64,000 nt of DNA, from positions 310,001-374,000 of the forward strand of contig CBDUGP010000001.1 in assembly GCA_965366625.1 (NCBI GenBank), given 5' to 3'. The notes beneath the pieces are model-generated. The model worked only from the letters and a program-made list of their open reading frames with translations. It made no database searches and had not been told where the DNA came from. A program made the translations under genes and the position numbers. Of this stretch, positions 53,546 to 62,560 are shown piece by piece; positions within the stretch are counted from its first letter, which is position 1; each line of letters begins with the position of its first letter. Source of the DNA: JAUIJL01 sp965366625. GTDB taxonomy: Bacteria > Acidobacteriota > Thermoanaerobaculia > Multivoradales > J023.

Positions 53546-55504
53546 TTGAATTCCACCTTCCGATCCCTTCTCTTCTGGATCGTTATTTTCGGCGTGGTTC
53601 TCTTGCTGTGGCAAGCGATCCAAGGCGGGTCCGGCGATCCCAGCGAGCTGACTTTTTCCGAATTCCTGACCGCCGTTGAAAATCGAGAGATTCGGGAAGT
53701 TACAGTCAAAGATCGAGTGCTCGAAGGCAAGTACACGGGATCCCAAACCCCGGACGGCAAGCCCGACTTCACTGCAGAATTTCCTGAATGGGACGGGCTG
53801 ACCCCGCTGCTCATTGAATCGGGGGTGACGATCAAGGCCAAAAAGGAGAAGGAGAGCCCACTGCTGGCGATCTTCCTGACCTGGGGCCCGGTGCTGCTGA
53901 TTGTCGGTCTGTGGATCTTCTTCATGCGGCAATTCCAGTCCGGAGGCAATAAGGCCATGTCATTCGGCAAGAGCAAGGCCAAATTGCTCAACACCGGGGG
54001 CAAGAAGGTGACCTTTGAGGATGTTGCGGGTGTCGAAGAGGCCAAGGCGGAGCTGGCGGAAGTGGTGGACTTCCTGAAAGAGCCGCAGAAGTTTCAGAAA
54101 CTCGGCGGCAAGATTCCCAAGGGCGTTTTGCTCATGGGGGCTCCCGGCACCGGCAAGACCCTTTTGGCGCGGGCGATTGCGGGCGAAGCCAATGTGCCGT
54201 TCTTCTCGATCTCCGGATCCGATTTCGTTGAAATGTTCGTCGGCGTCGGCGCGAGTCGAGTTCGAGACCTCTTTGAGCAGGGCAAAAAGAATGCTCCTTG
54301 CATTATCTTCATCGACGAAATCGATGCGGTGGGTCGACATCGTGGGGCCGGCTTGGGCGGCGGTCACGATGAACGTGAGCAAACCTTGAATCAGCTGTTG
54401 GTTGAGATGGACGGCTTTGAGACCAACGAGGGCGTGATCTTGATCGCCGCCACCAACCGTCCGGACGTTCTAGACCCCGCTTTGCAGCGACCTGGTCGCT
54501 TCGATCGTCGGATTGTGGTGGACCGCCCAGACATCAACGGTCGAGTGGGAATTCTGCGGGTTCACACCAAGACCTTCCCGCTCGCCGACGACGTCGACTT
54601 GGTCGTGTTGGCACGAGGAACCCCTGGATTTGCCGGCGCCGATCTGGCCAACTTGGTCAACGAAGCGGCTTTGGTTGCTGCTCGCCGGGACAAAAAGACC
54701 GTCGAGATGGTGGATTTTGAATACGCCAAAGACAAGGTCATCATGGGAGTTGAGCGCCGGACGCTGATACTCACCGACGAAGAGAAGGAAAATACTGCTT
54801 TCCATGAAGCTGGGCATGCCGTGGTGGCAGCCTTCATGCCGGGCACGGATCCGCTGCATAAAGTGACGATCATTCCCCGCGGGCGGGCCCTCGGTTTGAC
54901 CATGCAGCTGCCGACCGAAGACAAACACTCCTATCGACAGACCTACGTTGAGAGCCAAATTGCGGTGCTGATGGGCGGCCGGGTCGCGGAAGAGATCATT
55001 CAAGACGGCGATATTACGACCGGCGCCGGCAACGACATCGAGCGGGCCAGCCACCTGGCTCGCCAAATGGTGTGCGATTGGGGCATGTCGAGTCTCGGTC
55101 CACTCGCTCTGGGGCAGTCGGAAGAACCGGTGTTCTTGGGCCGTGACTATGCCCAACGCCCGAGCTACAGCGAAGCCACTGCGGTCCAAATCGATCAGGA
55201 AATCGGTCGACTGGTCAACGACGGCTTGGAGCACGCTCGTCGAATCTTGACTGAGCATCGCGCGGTATTGGATCGTTTGGCCCAGGAACTGTTGGAGCGC
55301 GAATCCCTCGACGGTTGGGAGATTTACGACATCATCAAGGAACTCACCGGACAGGATTTGGCGCCGGAAGTCCTGAAGCGTGCCCGCGATTCGCAGCGCC
55401 AGGATCCGCCTGCGGCAACTCCTGTCACTGCGGTCGAGGAGACTTCCGCTGCCGAAGAAGAGTCCCGGCTGGGGGGCTCTTTACCCTCGCCGGCCCCAGG
55501 CTGA
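53546..55504 (+). CDS. ftsH: ATP-dependent zinc metalloprotease FtsH
   Basis: FtsH is a membrane AAA+ protease for quality control and regulated proteolysis. The 652-residue protein has two N-terminal transmembrane helices (FWIVIFGVVLLLWQAI and ILLIVGLWIFF-like), Walker A GAPGTGKT near residue 198, Walker B IIFIDEIDAVG, the second region of homology NRPDVLDPALQRPGRFDR, and the zinc site HEAGH at residues 420-424. The start is TTG at 53546, two bases after tilS, with GAAAGG upstream. The tilS-ftsH order is common in bacteria. A terminator follows. Confidence 0.97.
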   Translation: MNSTFRSLLFWIVIFGVVLLLWQAIQGGSGDPSELTFSEFLTAVENREIREVTVKDRVLEGKYTGSQTPDGKPDFTAEFPEWDGLTPLLIESGVTIKAKKEKESPLLAIFLTWGPVLLIVGLWIFFMRQFQSGGNKAMSFGKSKAKLLNTGGKKVTFEDVAGVEEAKAELAEVVDFLKEPQKFQKLGGKIPKGVLLMGAPGTGKTLLARAIAGEANVPFFSISGSDFVEMFVGVGASRVRDLFEQGKKNAPCIIFIDEIDAVGRHRGAGLGGGHDEREQTLNQLLVEMDGFETNEGVILIAATNRPDVLDPALQRPGRFDRRIVVDRPDINGRVGILRVHTKTFPLADDVDLVVLARGTPGFAGADLANLVNEAALVAARRDKKTVEMVDFEYAKDKVIMGVERRTLILTDEEKENTAFHEAGHAVVAAFMPGTDPLHKVTIIPRGRALGLTMQLPTEDKHSYRQTYVESQIAVLMGGRVAEEIIQDGDITTGAGNDIERASHLARQMVCDWGMSSLGPLALGQSEEPVFLGRDYAQRPSYSEATAVQIDQEIGRLVNDGLEHARRILTEHRAVLDRLAQELLERESLDGWEIYDIIKELTGQDLAPEVLKRARDSQRQDPPAATPVTAVEETSAAEEESRLGGSLPSPAPG

Positions 55505-55528
55505 TCAGTCATCGGGTCACATGAAGTC

Positions 55529-55557
55529 AAAAGCCGGCAAACGCCGGCTTTTGTTTT
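55529..55557 (+). terminator. Intrinsic terminator after ftsH
   Basis: AAAAGCCGGC and GCCGGCTTTT pair around AAAC, followed by GTTTT. It lies 25 bases after the ftsH stop and directly before the apparent folP start. Confidence 0.88.
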
Positions 55558-55564
55558 AGGTCGG

Positions 55565-56500
55565 GTGAGCAGCAAAGTTGGACCAAGGCCGGACGAGGAG
55601 AAGCCTTTGGGAGATCAGCACAGACGGACTTGGATTTTCAGTGCCGAGGGGCGCCGAGATTTAACGCTGTCTCGCATTCCGCGGGTCATGGGCATCGTCA
55701 ATGTGACTCCCGACTCCTTTAGCGATGGTGGGCGTTTCCTAGCTCCCCAAGCGGCTGTCGACCAAGCTTTGAAGCTGGTTGACGACGGGGCGGACATCCT
55801 AGACCTGGGGGCTGAGTCGACCCGTCCAGGGGGTGGGGTTTACGGCTCGGGAAGCCGTGAACTCTCGGCGGAAGAAGAACTCGACCGTCTGCTACCGGTT
55901 CTCGAACTTCTTCGCCATCGCCTCGGCGAAGTCTGGATTTCGGTGGATACTCGCAAAGGCCCAGTCGCCAAGGCTGCTCTCATGGCTGGGGCGGATATGA
56001 TCAACGACGTCGGTGGATTGAGTGATCCCACTTTGATCGCGGCGGTAGCGGAGGCCGGATGCCCTGTGGTCGCTATGCACAGTCGGGGACGTTTGGCGAC
56101 TATGCAACGAGAAGTGGCCTACGACGACGTCGTGACGGAAGTGATCGACGAACTCACCGAGGTGGTGAGTCGAGGGGTGCAGGGTGGGATTCGGCCGGAG
56201 CGAATCTTGGTGGATCCCGGGATTGGATTCGGCAAGTTACAGGCGCACAACTTAGCTTTGATCGCCTGCTTGGATCGGCTTTCGGCCCTGGCAAACCCCG
56301 TGCTTCTCGGGGCAAGTCGCAAGAGCTTTATTGCAGAGACGTGTCCCGCGGATCCGAGTCGACGTCTTGGAGGCAGCTTGGCTGCAGCGGCCTGGGCTGC
56401 ACATCACGGTGTCGCGATTCTCAGAGTGCACGATGTTTTCGAGACCGTTCAATTCCTTCGGGTCTGGAATGAGATAAATTCCGCCTCGGACGCAGGCTGA
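55565..56500 (+). CDS. folP: Dihydropteroate synthase
   Basis: FolP condenses 4-aminobenzoate with the pterin pyrophosphate in folate synthesis. The 311-residue protein has PRVMGIVNVTPDSFSDGGRF, DDGADILDLGAESTRPG and ISVDTRKG, then MINDVGGL and ILVDPGIGFGK, the family motifs. The GTG at 55565 is only eight bases after the ftsH terminator. A TTG at 55606 (LGDQHRR) has AGGAG seven bases upstream and is a good alternative start, giving a 297-residue protein closer to the family norm. Confidence 0.94.
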   Translation: MSSKVGPRPDEEKPLGDQHRRTWIFSAEGRRDLTLSRIPRVMGIVNVTPDSFSDGGRFLAPQAAVDQALKLVDDGADILDLGAESTRPGGGVYGSGSRELSAEEELDRLLPVLELLRHRLGEVWISVDTRKGPVAKAALMAGADMINDVGGLSDPTLIAAVAEAGCPVVAMHSRGRLATMQREVAYDDVVTEVIDELTEVVSRGVQGGIRPERILVDPGIGFGKLQAHNLALIACLDRLSALANPVLLGASRKSFIAETCPADPSRRLGGSLAAAAWAAHHGVAILRVHDVFETVQFLRVWNEINSASDAG

Positions 56501-56515
56501 ATTTCGAGGTTGCTG

Positions 56516-57322
56516 GTGGCTGAATTGATAGAAACACTATCGCAGTGGTTACAGCCGGTCGCCGGTTGGATCGACCTGCTCGATGTCTTGTTGGTGGCCT
56601 TGGTCATCTACAACCTCTTGCTGTTGATCCGAGGGACTCGTGCGGTTCAGGTAGTCCTGGGCATCGTGGTGCTGGTTTTGGTCTACTGGCTGGCGGGATT
56701 TGCCGGTTTGTCGGCCCTTGAAACCACCCTGGAGAAATTCTTCGGGGTATTGCCCGTAGCGATCTTAGTGCTCTTTCAGCACGAGATCCGCAGGGCCTTG
56801 GCGAGCTTCGGCAGGACACCTCTTTGGGGCTTGGGCACTTCGGCCCAAGAAGTTAAGGACCTCTACAACGACGTGGTGGTGGCGGCTTCCACTCTTTCGG
56901 ATCGACGGATCGGCGCCCTGATCGTCTTCGAGCGTCAAGAGGGTTTGCGCAATTACATCGAAAATGGATTCACGGTGGACGCTGTGGTGTCCCCGTCTCT
57001 ATTGGTCTCTCTCTTTCATCCAGAAACGCCGACCCACGACGGCGCGGTGATCGTGCAGGGAGACCGACTTGCGGCGGCAACCTGTTTCCTGCCGCTGACC
57101 CGCAGCTCGGAGCTGTCCAAGGAGCTGGGCACCCGCCACCGGGCGGCGCTCGGAATTTCAGAGGAGACCGATGCCGTCGCGTTGGTGGTCTCCGAAGAAA
57201 CCGGCTCGATCTCCTTGGCGGTTGCCGGACAGATGCACCGTCGGCTCTCGTCTTCCTCGTTGGCGACTCTGTTGATCAAATATCTGGTGGCCGAGAAGGC
57301 CCAGTCTGAAGGAGAAGAGTGA
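56516..57322 (+). CDS. cdaA: Diadenylate cyclase CdaA
   Basis: CdaA makes cyclic di-AMP from two ATP. The protein has three N-terminal membrane helices (DVLLVALVIYNLLLLI, VQVVLGIVVLVLVYWL, FFGVLPVAILVLF) and a DAC domain with DGAVIVQGDRL and GTRHRAALGISE, the two catalytic motifs. I start at the GTG at 56516, preceded by GAGG; a TTG six bases earlier is also in frame. The next genes, cdaR-like and glmM, form the classical cda operon with overlapping ends. Confidence 0.94.
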   Translation: MAELIETLSQWLQPVAGWIDLLDVLLVALVIYNLLLLIRGTRAVQVVLGIVVLVLVYWLAGFAGLSALETTLEKFFGVLPVAILVLFQHEIRRALASFGRTPLWGLGTSAQEVKDLYNDVVVAASTLSDRRIGALIVFERQEGLRNYIENGFTVDAVVSPSLLVSLFHPETPTHDGAVIVQGDRLAAATCFLPLTRSSELSKELGTRHRAALGISEETDAVALVVSEETGSISLAVAGQMHRRLSSSSLATLLIKYLVAEKAQSEGEE

Positions 57323-58005
57323 TGGGGCGCGGAAGTCTATTCCTATTTTTCCTATCGCTGATCTGTGCCTTTGTGATCAAGTTCGCGGTCCACGAGCAGA
57401 AGCAACTTTCCGAGCGCGTGGTCGAGGCTCAGGTTTCATACGGTCAGGCGGCCGAAGGCATGATTTCTTACGAGCTCCAGGAGAGTGTCAAAGTCAGCGT
57501 GCGCGGTCCCTCGAGTGATATTTCTCGCCTGGCACCCTTTACCGTCGAGGTCTTGGCGCGAATTCCCAAGGGACGACCCGGCCCCCGAGAAATTGTGCTC
57601 GAAACCGAAGACGTGCGATTCAACGTTCCGGGGGATTTCGAAACCCTGTCGTTGGAACCGAATCGCTTCACGATTCAAGTGGAAGAGCGTCTGCAAAAGA
57701 CCTTGCCGATCCGGGTGGTTTTCTCCGGCGAGCCTGCGGCGGGTTCCCGGCAATCCCAACCGGTTGCACGCCCGTCGGAGGCTTTGGTGGCGGGGCCTAG
57801 ATCTAAAGTCGAGCGGTTGGTGGAAGTGACCGCTACCGTCAATCTCGACGGCCACGCTCGCAGCTTCGAGGAGTCTGTGCCTGTCGCTTCCTCGGATCCA
57901 TTGGTCAAGGTGGTCCGACCGACCATCGTTACGGTGAGTGTGCCGATGGAGGAGCCTGAGCTTTCCATCAACTTTGGTGATTTCGAGAAGGAAGAAGAAC
58001 GTTGA
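57322..58005 (+). CDS. cdaR: YbbR/CdaR-like regulator
   Basis: A 227-residue protein with one N-terminal membrane helix (LFLFFLSLICAFVIKFAV) and a set of YbbR-type beta domains outside (SVKVSVRGPSSDISRL, VEERLQKTLPIRV, VAGPRSKVERL). CdaR binds and regulates CdaA in other bacteria. The ATG overlaps the cdaA stop (TGATG), and its own end overlaps glmM by four bases. Only about two YbbR units are visible, fewer than the four often found in Firmicutes. Confidence 0.88.
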   Translation: MGRGSLFLFFLSLICAFVIKFAVHEQKQLSERVVEAQVSYGQAAEGMISYELQESVKVSVRGPSSDISRLAPFTVEVLARIPKGRPGPREIVLETEDVRFNVPGDFETLSLEPNRFTIQVEERLQKTLPIRVVFSGEPAAGSRQSQPVARPSEALVAGPRSKVERLVEVTATVNLDGHARSFEESVPVASSDPLVKVVRPTIVTVSVPMEEPELSINFGDFEKEEER

Positions 58006-59336
58006 GCCAGCCTCGATTTTTCGGCACCGATGGCGTTCGCGGAGAGTTTGGAACGGCACCCCTGGATGAGCCCACGGTGCGTCGATTGGGTGCCGCCCTG
58101 GGATCCGATTTGGCCCGCAAGGCCGACTCTCCCAGGGTCGTCATCGGTGGCGATACCCGGGAGTCCACGCCGATTCTCTGCTCGTGGTTGGCAGCCGAGC
58201 TTCAAGCCCAGGGGGTTCAAGTCCAATATTTGGGCACAGTGCCGACGCCGGGTGTGACTTTTACGGTTTTGCACCATCGGGCTGCCGTCGGAATTGCGGT
58301 TTCCGCCAGTCACAATCCCCACCCTGACAACGGCATCAAGCTGATCGACTCGACCGGATTCAAATGGTCTCCCAAGGCGGAGGTCCTGCTGGAAACCCGA
58401 ATGGATGAGGTGACCGTAGACGGCGGTCACACGCAGCTCGAGGTCGATCAACAGGCATTGGAGGCTTATCGCCGTGGGCTGGTTGCGACCTTAGAAGGGC
58501 GTCGACTCGAAGGACTCCGAGTTATTGTAGATGTCGGTTTTGGCGCGGCAACTCCGTTTGCTCGGCAACTCTTCGAAAGCTTGGGCGCCGAGGTAACCGT
58601 TCTTCACGACCGACCGGACGGCTGTAATATCAATCTGAATTCAGGATCGACCCATCCCGAGGTGTTGGCTGCCGCGGTGAGCGAGGCCAATGCCGACATG
58701 GGCATTGCCCTAGACGGCGATGCGGATCGCGCGATTTTGGTCGATGATCAAGGCGAGGTTCGGGACGGCGATGCCATTCTTTTTCTCTGGGGTACCGACC
58801 TGAGCCGACGACAGTCTCTGCCCGAGTCTGGGGTCGTCGCGACAACCATGAGCAATCTCGGCTTGGAAGTTGCGCTGCGGCAAGCAGGAATCGACCTGAT
58901 TCGCTGCGGAGTCGGGGATCGCGAGGTCGTGGCGACTTTGCGTGAGCGTGGGCTCGTGCTCGGCGGGGAGCAGAGCGGCCACATCGTGCATCTGGGTCTG
59001 TCGACGACCGGAGACGGCTTGTTGACCGCCCTGCAGCTGGCAGACTTACGTTTGCGATCGGGCCAGGCTCTGTCTCGGCTTTTGGATGGCTTCGTGCGTT
59101 TTCCCCAGCTGCTTCGAAATCTCCCCGTGAGTCACAAACCGCCGCTCGATTCCTTGCCCGCAGTGGTCGCCGCCGCTCGGGAGATCAAAGAGGAACTCGG
59201 TAACGACGGCCGTTTGGTGTTGCGTTATAGCGGCACCGAATCCCTCGTGCGCATCATGATCGAAGGGGCAGATCGTCAGGGCATTGAAGCATTGGCCGAC
59301 CGATTGGCCGAGGTATTGAAGAGCGAGCTGGCCTGA
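58002..59336 (+). CDS. glmM: Phosphoglucosamine mutase
   Basis: GlmM converts glucosamine-6-phosphate to glucosamine-1-phosphate for UDP-GlcNAc. The 444-residue protein has FFGTDGVRGEFG at the N-terminus, the active serine (Ser103) in SASHNPHPDNG, the metal loop DGDADR, and the phosphate-binding RYSGTESLVRIMIEG near the C-terminus. Its TTG start overlaps the cdaR stop, so translation is coupled. CdaA is known to be inhibited by GlmM in some bacteria, linking c-di-AMP to cell-wall precursor supply. Confidence 0.96.
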   Translation: MSQPRFFGTDGVRGEFGTAPLDEPTVRRLGAALGSDLARKADSPRVVIGGDTRESTPILCSWLAAELQAQGVQVQYLGTVPTPGVTFTVLHHRAAVGIAVSASHNPHPDNGIKLIDSTGFKWSPKAEVLLETRMDEVTVDGGHTQLEVDQQALEAYRRGLVATLEGRRLEGLRVIVDVGFGAATPFARQLFESLGAEVTVLHDRPDGCNINLNSGSTHPEVLAAAVSEANADMGIALDGDADRAILVDDQGEVRDGDAILFLWGTDLSRRQSLPESGVVATTMSNLGLEVALRQAGIDLIRCGVGDREVVATLRERGLVLGGEQSGHIVHLGLSTTGDGLLTALQLADLRLRSGQALSRLLDGFVRFPQLLRNLPVSHKPPLDSLPAVVAAAREIKEELGNDGRLVLRYSGTESLVRIMIEGADRQGIEALADRLAEVLKSELA

Positions 59337-59384
59337 AATCCTAGTGGACTAGAGACCCTGCCGAATGTCACCGGAGAGAGTTGG

Positions 59385-60143
59385 ATGGAAACGAATCGTG
59401 AGCTGAAGCTGTCGGTGAATATCGATCACATCGCCACCCTGAGGCAGGCCCGAAGATCTCCCTATCCTGATCCGGTTGAAGCCGCCGAGCTTGCCGAGCA
59501 GGCCGGCGCGGCTGGTATTACTGCGCATCTACGGTGTGATCGGCGTCATATTCAGGATGACGATGTACGCCGGTTACGCAGTCAGGTGCGCGGAAAGCTC
59601 AACTTGGAGATTTCGCTGGCGGACGAAATGTTGGCGCTGGCAGAGGAAACCAGACCCGATCAGGTGACTTTGGTGCCTGAGCGTCCTGAAGAGGTGACCA
59701 CAGAGGGTGGCCTGGACGTCGTGCGTGGAGTCGACGCAATCCGAGCTGCCGCCGAACGATTGATGGGCTGTGGCTGTTCGGTTTCGGTTTTTCTGGATCC
59801 CGACCTGAAACAGCTCGACGCATTGGCTGGACTGGATCGTGACTTGGTGCCGGGTTTTGAAATCAACACGGATGCTTTCACCAAGGTCACGCTCGGATCG
59901 GATGTCCAGGCAATCGAATCAGAACTCGAAAAGGTGCGGAGGGTAGCCGAACGAGGGGCGGACTTAGGGTTCGCGGTATTCGCTGGGCACGGCATCACGA
60001 CCTCGAACGTAGGGGCGATCGCTGCTATCCCACAGGTTGAAGAACTCAATATCGGCCATTGGCTCGTCAGCCGAGCGGCCATGGTGGGAATGACCGCTTC
60101 GGTGACGGAGATGCTTGCGGCCATGGCTGCTGGGCGTCGGTGA
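59385..60143 (+). CDS. pdxJ: Pyridoxine 5'-phosphate synthase
   Basis: PdxJ condenses 1-deoxyxylulose-5-phosphate with aminoacetone phosphate in vitamin B6 synthesis. The 252-residue protein has LSVNIDHIATLRQARRSPYPDP, GITAHLRCDRRHIQD, NLEISLADEML, VTLVPERPEEVTTEGG, and VFAGHGITTSN-type C-terminal motifs. It starts at ATG with GAGAG upstream. It follows glmM after 48 bases and may share its transcript. Confidence 0.96.
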   Translation: METNRELKLSVNIDHIATLRQARRSPYPDPVEAAELAEQAGAAGITAHLRCDRRHIQDDDVRRLRSQVRGKLNLEISLADEMLALAEETRPDQVTLVPERPEEVTTEGGLDVVRGVDAIRAAAERLMGCGCSVSVFLDPDLKQLDALAGLDRDLVPGFEINTDAFTKVTLGSDVQAIESELEKVRRVAERGADLGFAVFAGHGITTSNVGAIAAIPQVEELNIGHWLVSRAAMVGMTASVTEMLAAMAAGRR

Positions 60144-60195
60144 GTCTCACAGCCGGTTCGCGGGATTCGTTCTCCATCCCCGCCGGCACTACCTT

Positions 60196-60411
60196 CTACC
60201 GTTCGATTTCTAGGTCGGTGGGGAACTCGGGCTCGGGATCCCGGAAGATGATCGACGTGGACTGGATCGGTACTAAAACCTTGTGCTGGCGGTTATTGAA
60301 CCCCATTCTCAGCTCGAAGAATCCTTGGCCGTGGATGCTCACCAGGGTCGCTTTCTGATTCTTGATCGCGAGTTGGTCGTTGGAGATTTGTACTTCGGCG
60401 GGTAAGTCCAT
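60196..60411 (-). CDS. Small conserved-looking protein of unknown function
   Basis: A 71-residue protein beginning at ATG 60411, with AGGAG seven bases upstream and nine bases after the NtrC-type gene, so it is probably its operon partner. The sequence has mixed beta and charged character (VQISNDQLAIKNQKATLVSI, IIFRDPEPEFPTDLEIER) and no membrane segment. I do not recognise the family. The codon pattern and site suggest a real gene. Confidence 0.65.
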   Translation of the reverse strand: MDLPAEVQISNDQLAIKNQKATLVSIHGQGFFELRMGFNNRQHKVLVPIQSTSIIFRDPEPEFPTDLEIER

Positions 60412-60420
60412 CCATCGCTC

Positions 60421-61812
60421 CTAATCTTGATAGTGACCCTGATCTTTATAATCTTTGAGCTTGCGTTGCAGGGTGCGTAGCCCGATTCCCAATAGCTTGG
60501 CGGCGTCGGCCCGGTGCCCTCGGGTTCTACGGAGGGTTTCCAGAATCGCTTGACGCTCGATTTCATCCATGGTTCGAGGCTCGCCGAGCAAGGGTTGAAC
60601 CGGTGGAATATCTTGCCCTGCGGCGGATCCTGAGTCCACCACCTCAGCCGGCAACGATTCGAGTGGGATTTCTCCGCCCGGCTGAAAAATGATCACCGAT
60701 TCCAGCACGTTTCTGAGCTGACGCACATTGCCCGGCCAAGGGAATCGGTTGAGCGCGTCGAGGGCTTCGGCGGTCAGGTGCATAGGCGGCTTGCCGTGCT
60801 CCTCGGCCAGCTCCTTGAGGTAGTGATCCACCAATAGGGACAGATCGCCGTGGCGCTCTCGCAAGGGCGGAATATCGAGGGTGACTACCTTGAGCCGGTA
60901 GTAGAGGTCTTCCCTGAAGTCTCCGTCCTCGACCATCTCTTCGAGATTGCGATGGGTGGCGGCGAGCAAGCGGAAGTCGACGTCGATCAGTTCTTGGCCA
61001 CCGACCCGCATGATCTTGCGCTCTTCGAGCACTCTCAGCAGCTTCACTTGGAGAGCCGCAGAAAGCTCGCCGATTTCGTCGAGGAAGAGCGTGCCCTTGT
61101 GGGCCACTTCGAATTTACCGATCTTGCGCGAGACCGCTCCGGTAAATGCTCCGCGCTCGTGACCGAATAGCTCGCTTTCCAGGATTTCATGGGGAATCGC
61201 GCCACAGTTGATGGCGAGAAATCGCTCGTGAGCCCGCGGGCTATTTAAGTGCAAGGCGTTGGCGACCAGCTCTTTGCCGGTGCCGGATTCGCCGGTGATC
61301 AATACGCTGGAGCGGGTGGGTGCCACCATGCGCATTTTTTCGAACAGCCGCTCCATGCTGTCCGATTTGCCGATGATGCTCTCGAATCCGAAACGCTTAT
61401 CGAGCATCTGCCGGAGACTGGTGACCTCTTCTTTGAGCCGGCGATTGTCGAGCAAGTTCATGACCCGCTTCCGCAGCTCGTAGAGATCAACCGGTTTGGT
61501 CAGGTAGTCGTCGGCCCCGACCTGCATCGCTTGGACAGCATTTTCGATCGACCCGAAACCGGTCACCAGGACGATCGCGATGTCCAAATCCTGTTTGCGC
61601 GCTTGTTGTAAGAACTCGATACCGTCCATTTCGGGCATGCGTAGGTCGCACACCACTAATTGGACTTCGGGAGTAGAGCCGAGAAAGGTGAGGGCATTGC
61701 GGGCGTCGTCGAAAGTACGCACCGTCAAACCGGCTTTTTCGATCGCGATCGCCATGGATTCGCGCGACCCGGTTTCGTCGTCGATCACTAATATTTGGGG
61801 CTTTTCCGCCAT
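60421..61812 (-). CDS. NtrC-family sigma-54-dependent response regulator
   Basis: I start at the ATG at 61812 (MAEKPQILVIDDE), which gives the normal 463-residue length; an upstream extension is unneeded. The receiver has VIDDE, the phosphoacceptor in VVCDLRMPEMDG and LTKPV. The AAA+ domain has Walker A GESGTGKE, then GAFTGA, the sigma-54 contact, and GTLFLDEIGE. A Fis-type helix-turn-helix (HRADAAKLLGIGLRTLQRKL) ends it. No kinase gene is adjacent, so it is an orphan. The 71-residue gene follows in the same transcript. Confidence 0.95.
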   Translation of the reverse strand: MAEKPQILVIDDETGSRESMAIAIEKAGLTVRTFDDARNALTFLGSTPEVQLVVCDLRMPEMDGIEFLQQARKQDLDIAIVLVTGFGSIENAVQAMQVGADDYLTKPVDLYELRKRVMNLLDNRRLKEEVTSLRQMLDKRFGFESIIGKSDSMERLFEKMRMVAPTRSSVLITGESGTGKELVANALHLNSPRAHERFLAINCGAIPHEILESELFGHERGAFTGAVSRKIGKFEVAHKGTLFLDEIGELSAALQVKLLRVLEERKIMRVGGQELIDVDFRLLAATHRNLEEMVEDGDFREDLYYRLKVVTLDIPPLRERHGDLSLLVDHYLKELAEEHGKPPMHLTAEALDALNRFPWPGNVRQLRNVLESVIIFQPGGEIPLESLPAEVVDSGSAAGQDIPPVQPLLGEPRTMDEIERQAILETLRRTRGHRADAAKLLGIGLRTLQRKLKDYKDQGHYQD

Positions 61813-62466
61813 GGGTGGATTTTGGCACAACCTTGGGGCGGGTGGACAGTCTGCGAGTAAGGGGCCTGGGTTTTGCCCAAAAAGAAAATGCCGGAAGCGT
61901 TGAGTCACGCTCCCGGTCTTTCTACCCGCTTGACAAAAGCACGTTGTCTGCTTGCGCTGACGACGCAGGCCGACGAATCGGCCTCAGCTTCTCAGATTTT
62001 ACGATCCGAAGAAGCTAGGTTCGTCCCGAGGCTTGGGGAAAAATCCCCTGATGAGAACTAACAAGACACCCCTTTGCGAAGGTCGAAACCTCCATCCCTC
62101 CGGTCAATAATAAGAACCCCTTTGTAAGGCCTCGCGGCCTTGCATCCCTCCAGATTCACATCCCTCATAAAGTATCCAGATCATCTGAATCCGTTAGGAG
62201 ACTTGAACCCAATCCGTCGAATCTAGGCTTTTTGGTTCGGGCGAGGCAACGAGTTGAATCGTTTCGACCTGCCGGCCCGAGGCCCCGTTTCGACATTGCT
62301 AATGTTAGACCCTGACATGGGCTCCGGCCATCCGCGCTGGGCCGATTGTGATGTAGGACAAACTCTCATTCATTTGCTTTTTGCAATTTTTATGTAAGGT
62401 CTCTCGCGGGTCTAGAGGACGGCCCATAACCGCTCAGGTAGCGGGCACTTTCCTTTCCATGACCCC
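61813..62466. other. Non-coding region between the NtrC-type gene and the aro promoter
   Basis: About 650 bases with no convincing gene. It should contain the promoter of the minus-strand NtrC-type gene, though I see no clear sigma-70 hexamers for it. It includes the paired CCCCTTTG/CATCCCTCC repeat at 62061-62151. Confidence 0.5.
62061..62151. repeat. Direct repeat pair with hairpins and CCCTCC ends
   Basis: Two related units of about 42 bases, 62061-62101 and 62109-62151, share CCCCTTTG, an AAGG stem with its complement, and CATCCCTCC at the end. The hairpin is AGGT-CGAA-ACCT in the first and AAGGCC-TCGC-GGCCTT in the second. The C-rich ends could pair with ribosome-binding sites. They may belong to a small RNA. 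Confidence 0.4.
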
Positions 62467-62495
62467 TTGACACCCCCCTGACCGCCTGCTTTAAT
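62467..62495 (+). promoter_or_regulatory. Promoter of the leader/aroDE transcript
   Basis: TTGACA at 62467-62472 is followed after exactly 17 bases by TTTAAT at 62490-62495. A start near 62502 gives a leader of about 60 bases before the leader peptide codons. Confidence 0.8.
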
Positions 62496-62560
62496 TCGCC
62501 GGTCAACGCTTGATTTGTTGATTTGGCAGACGATATCCGACAATTCCCGAACCTGAGCCC

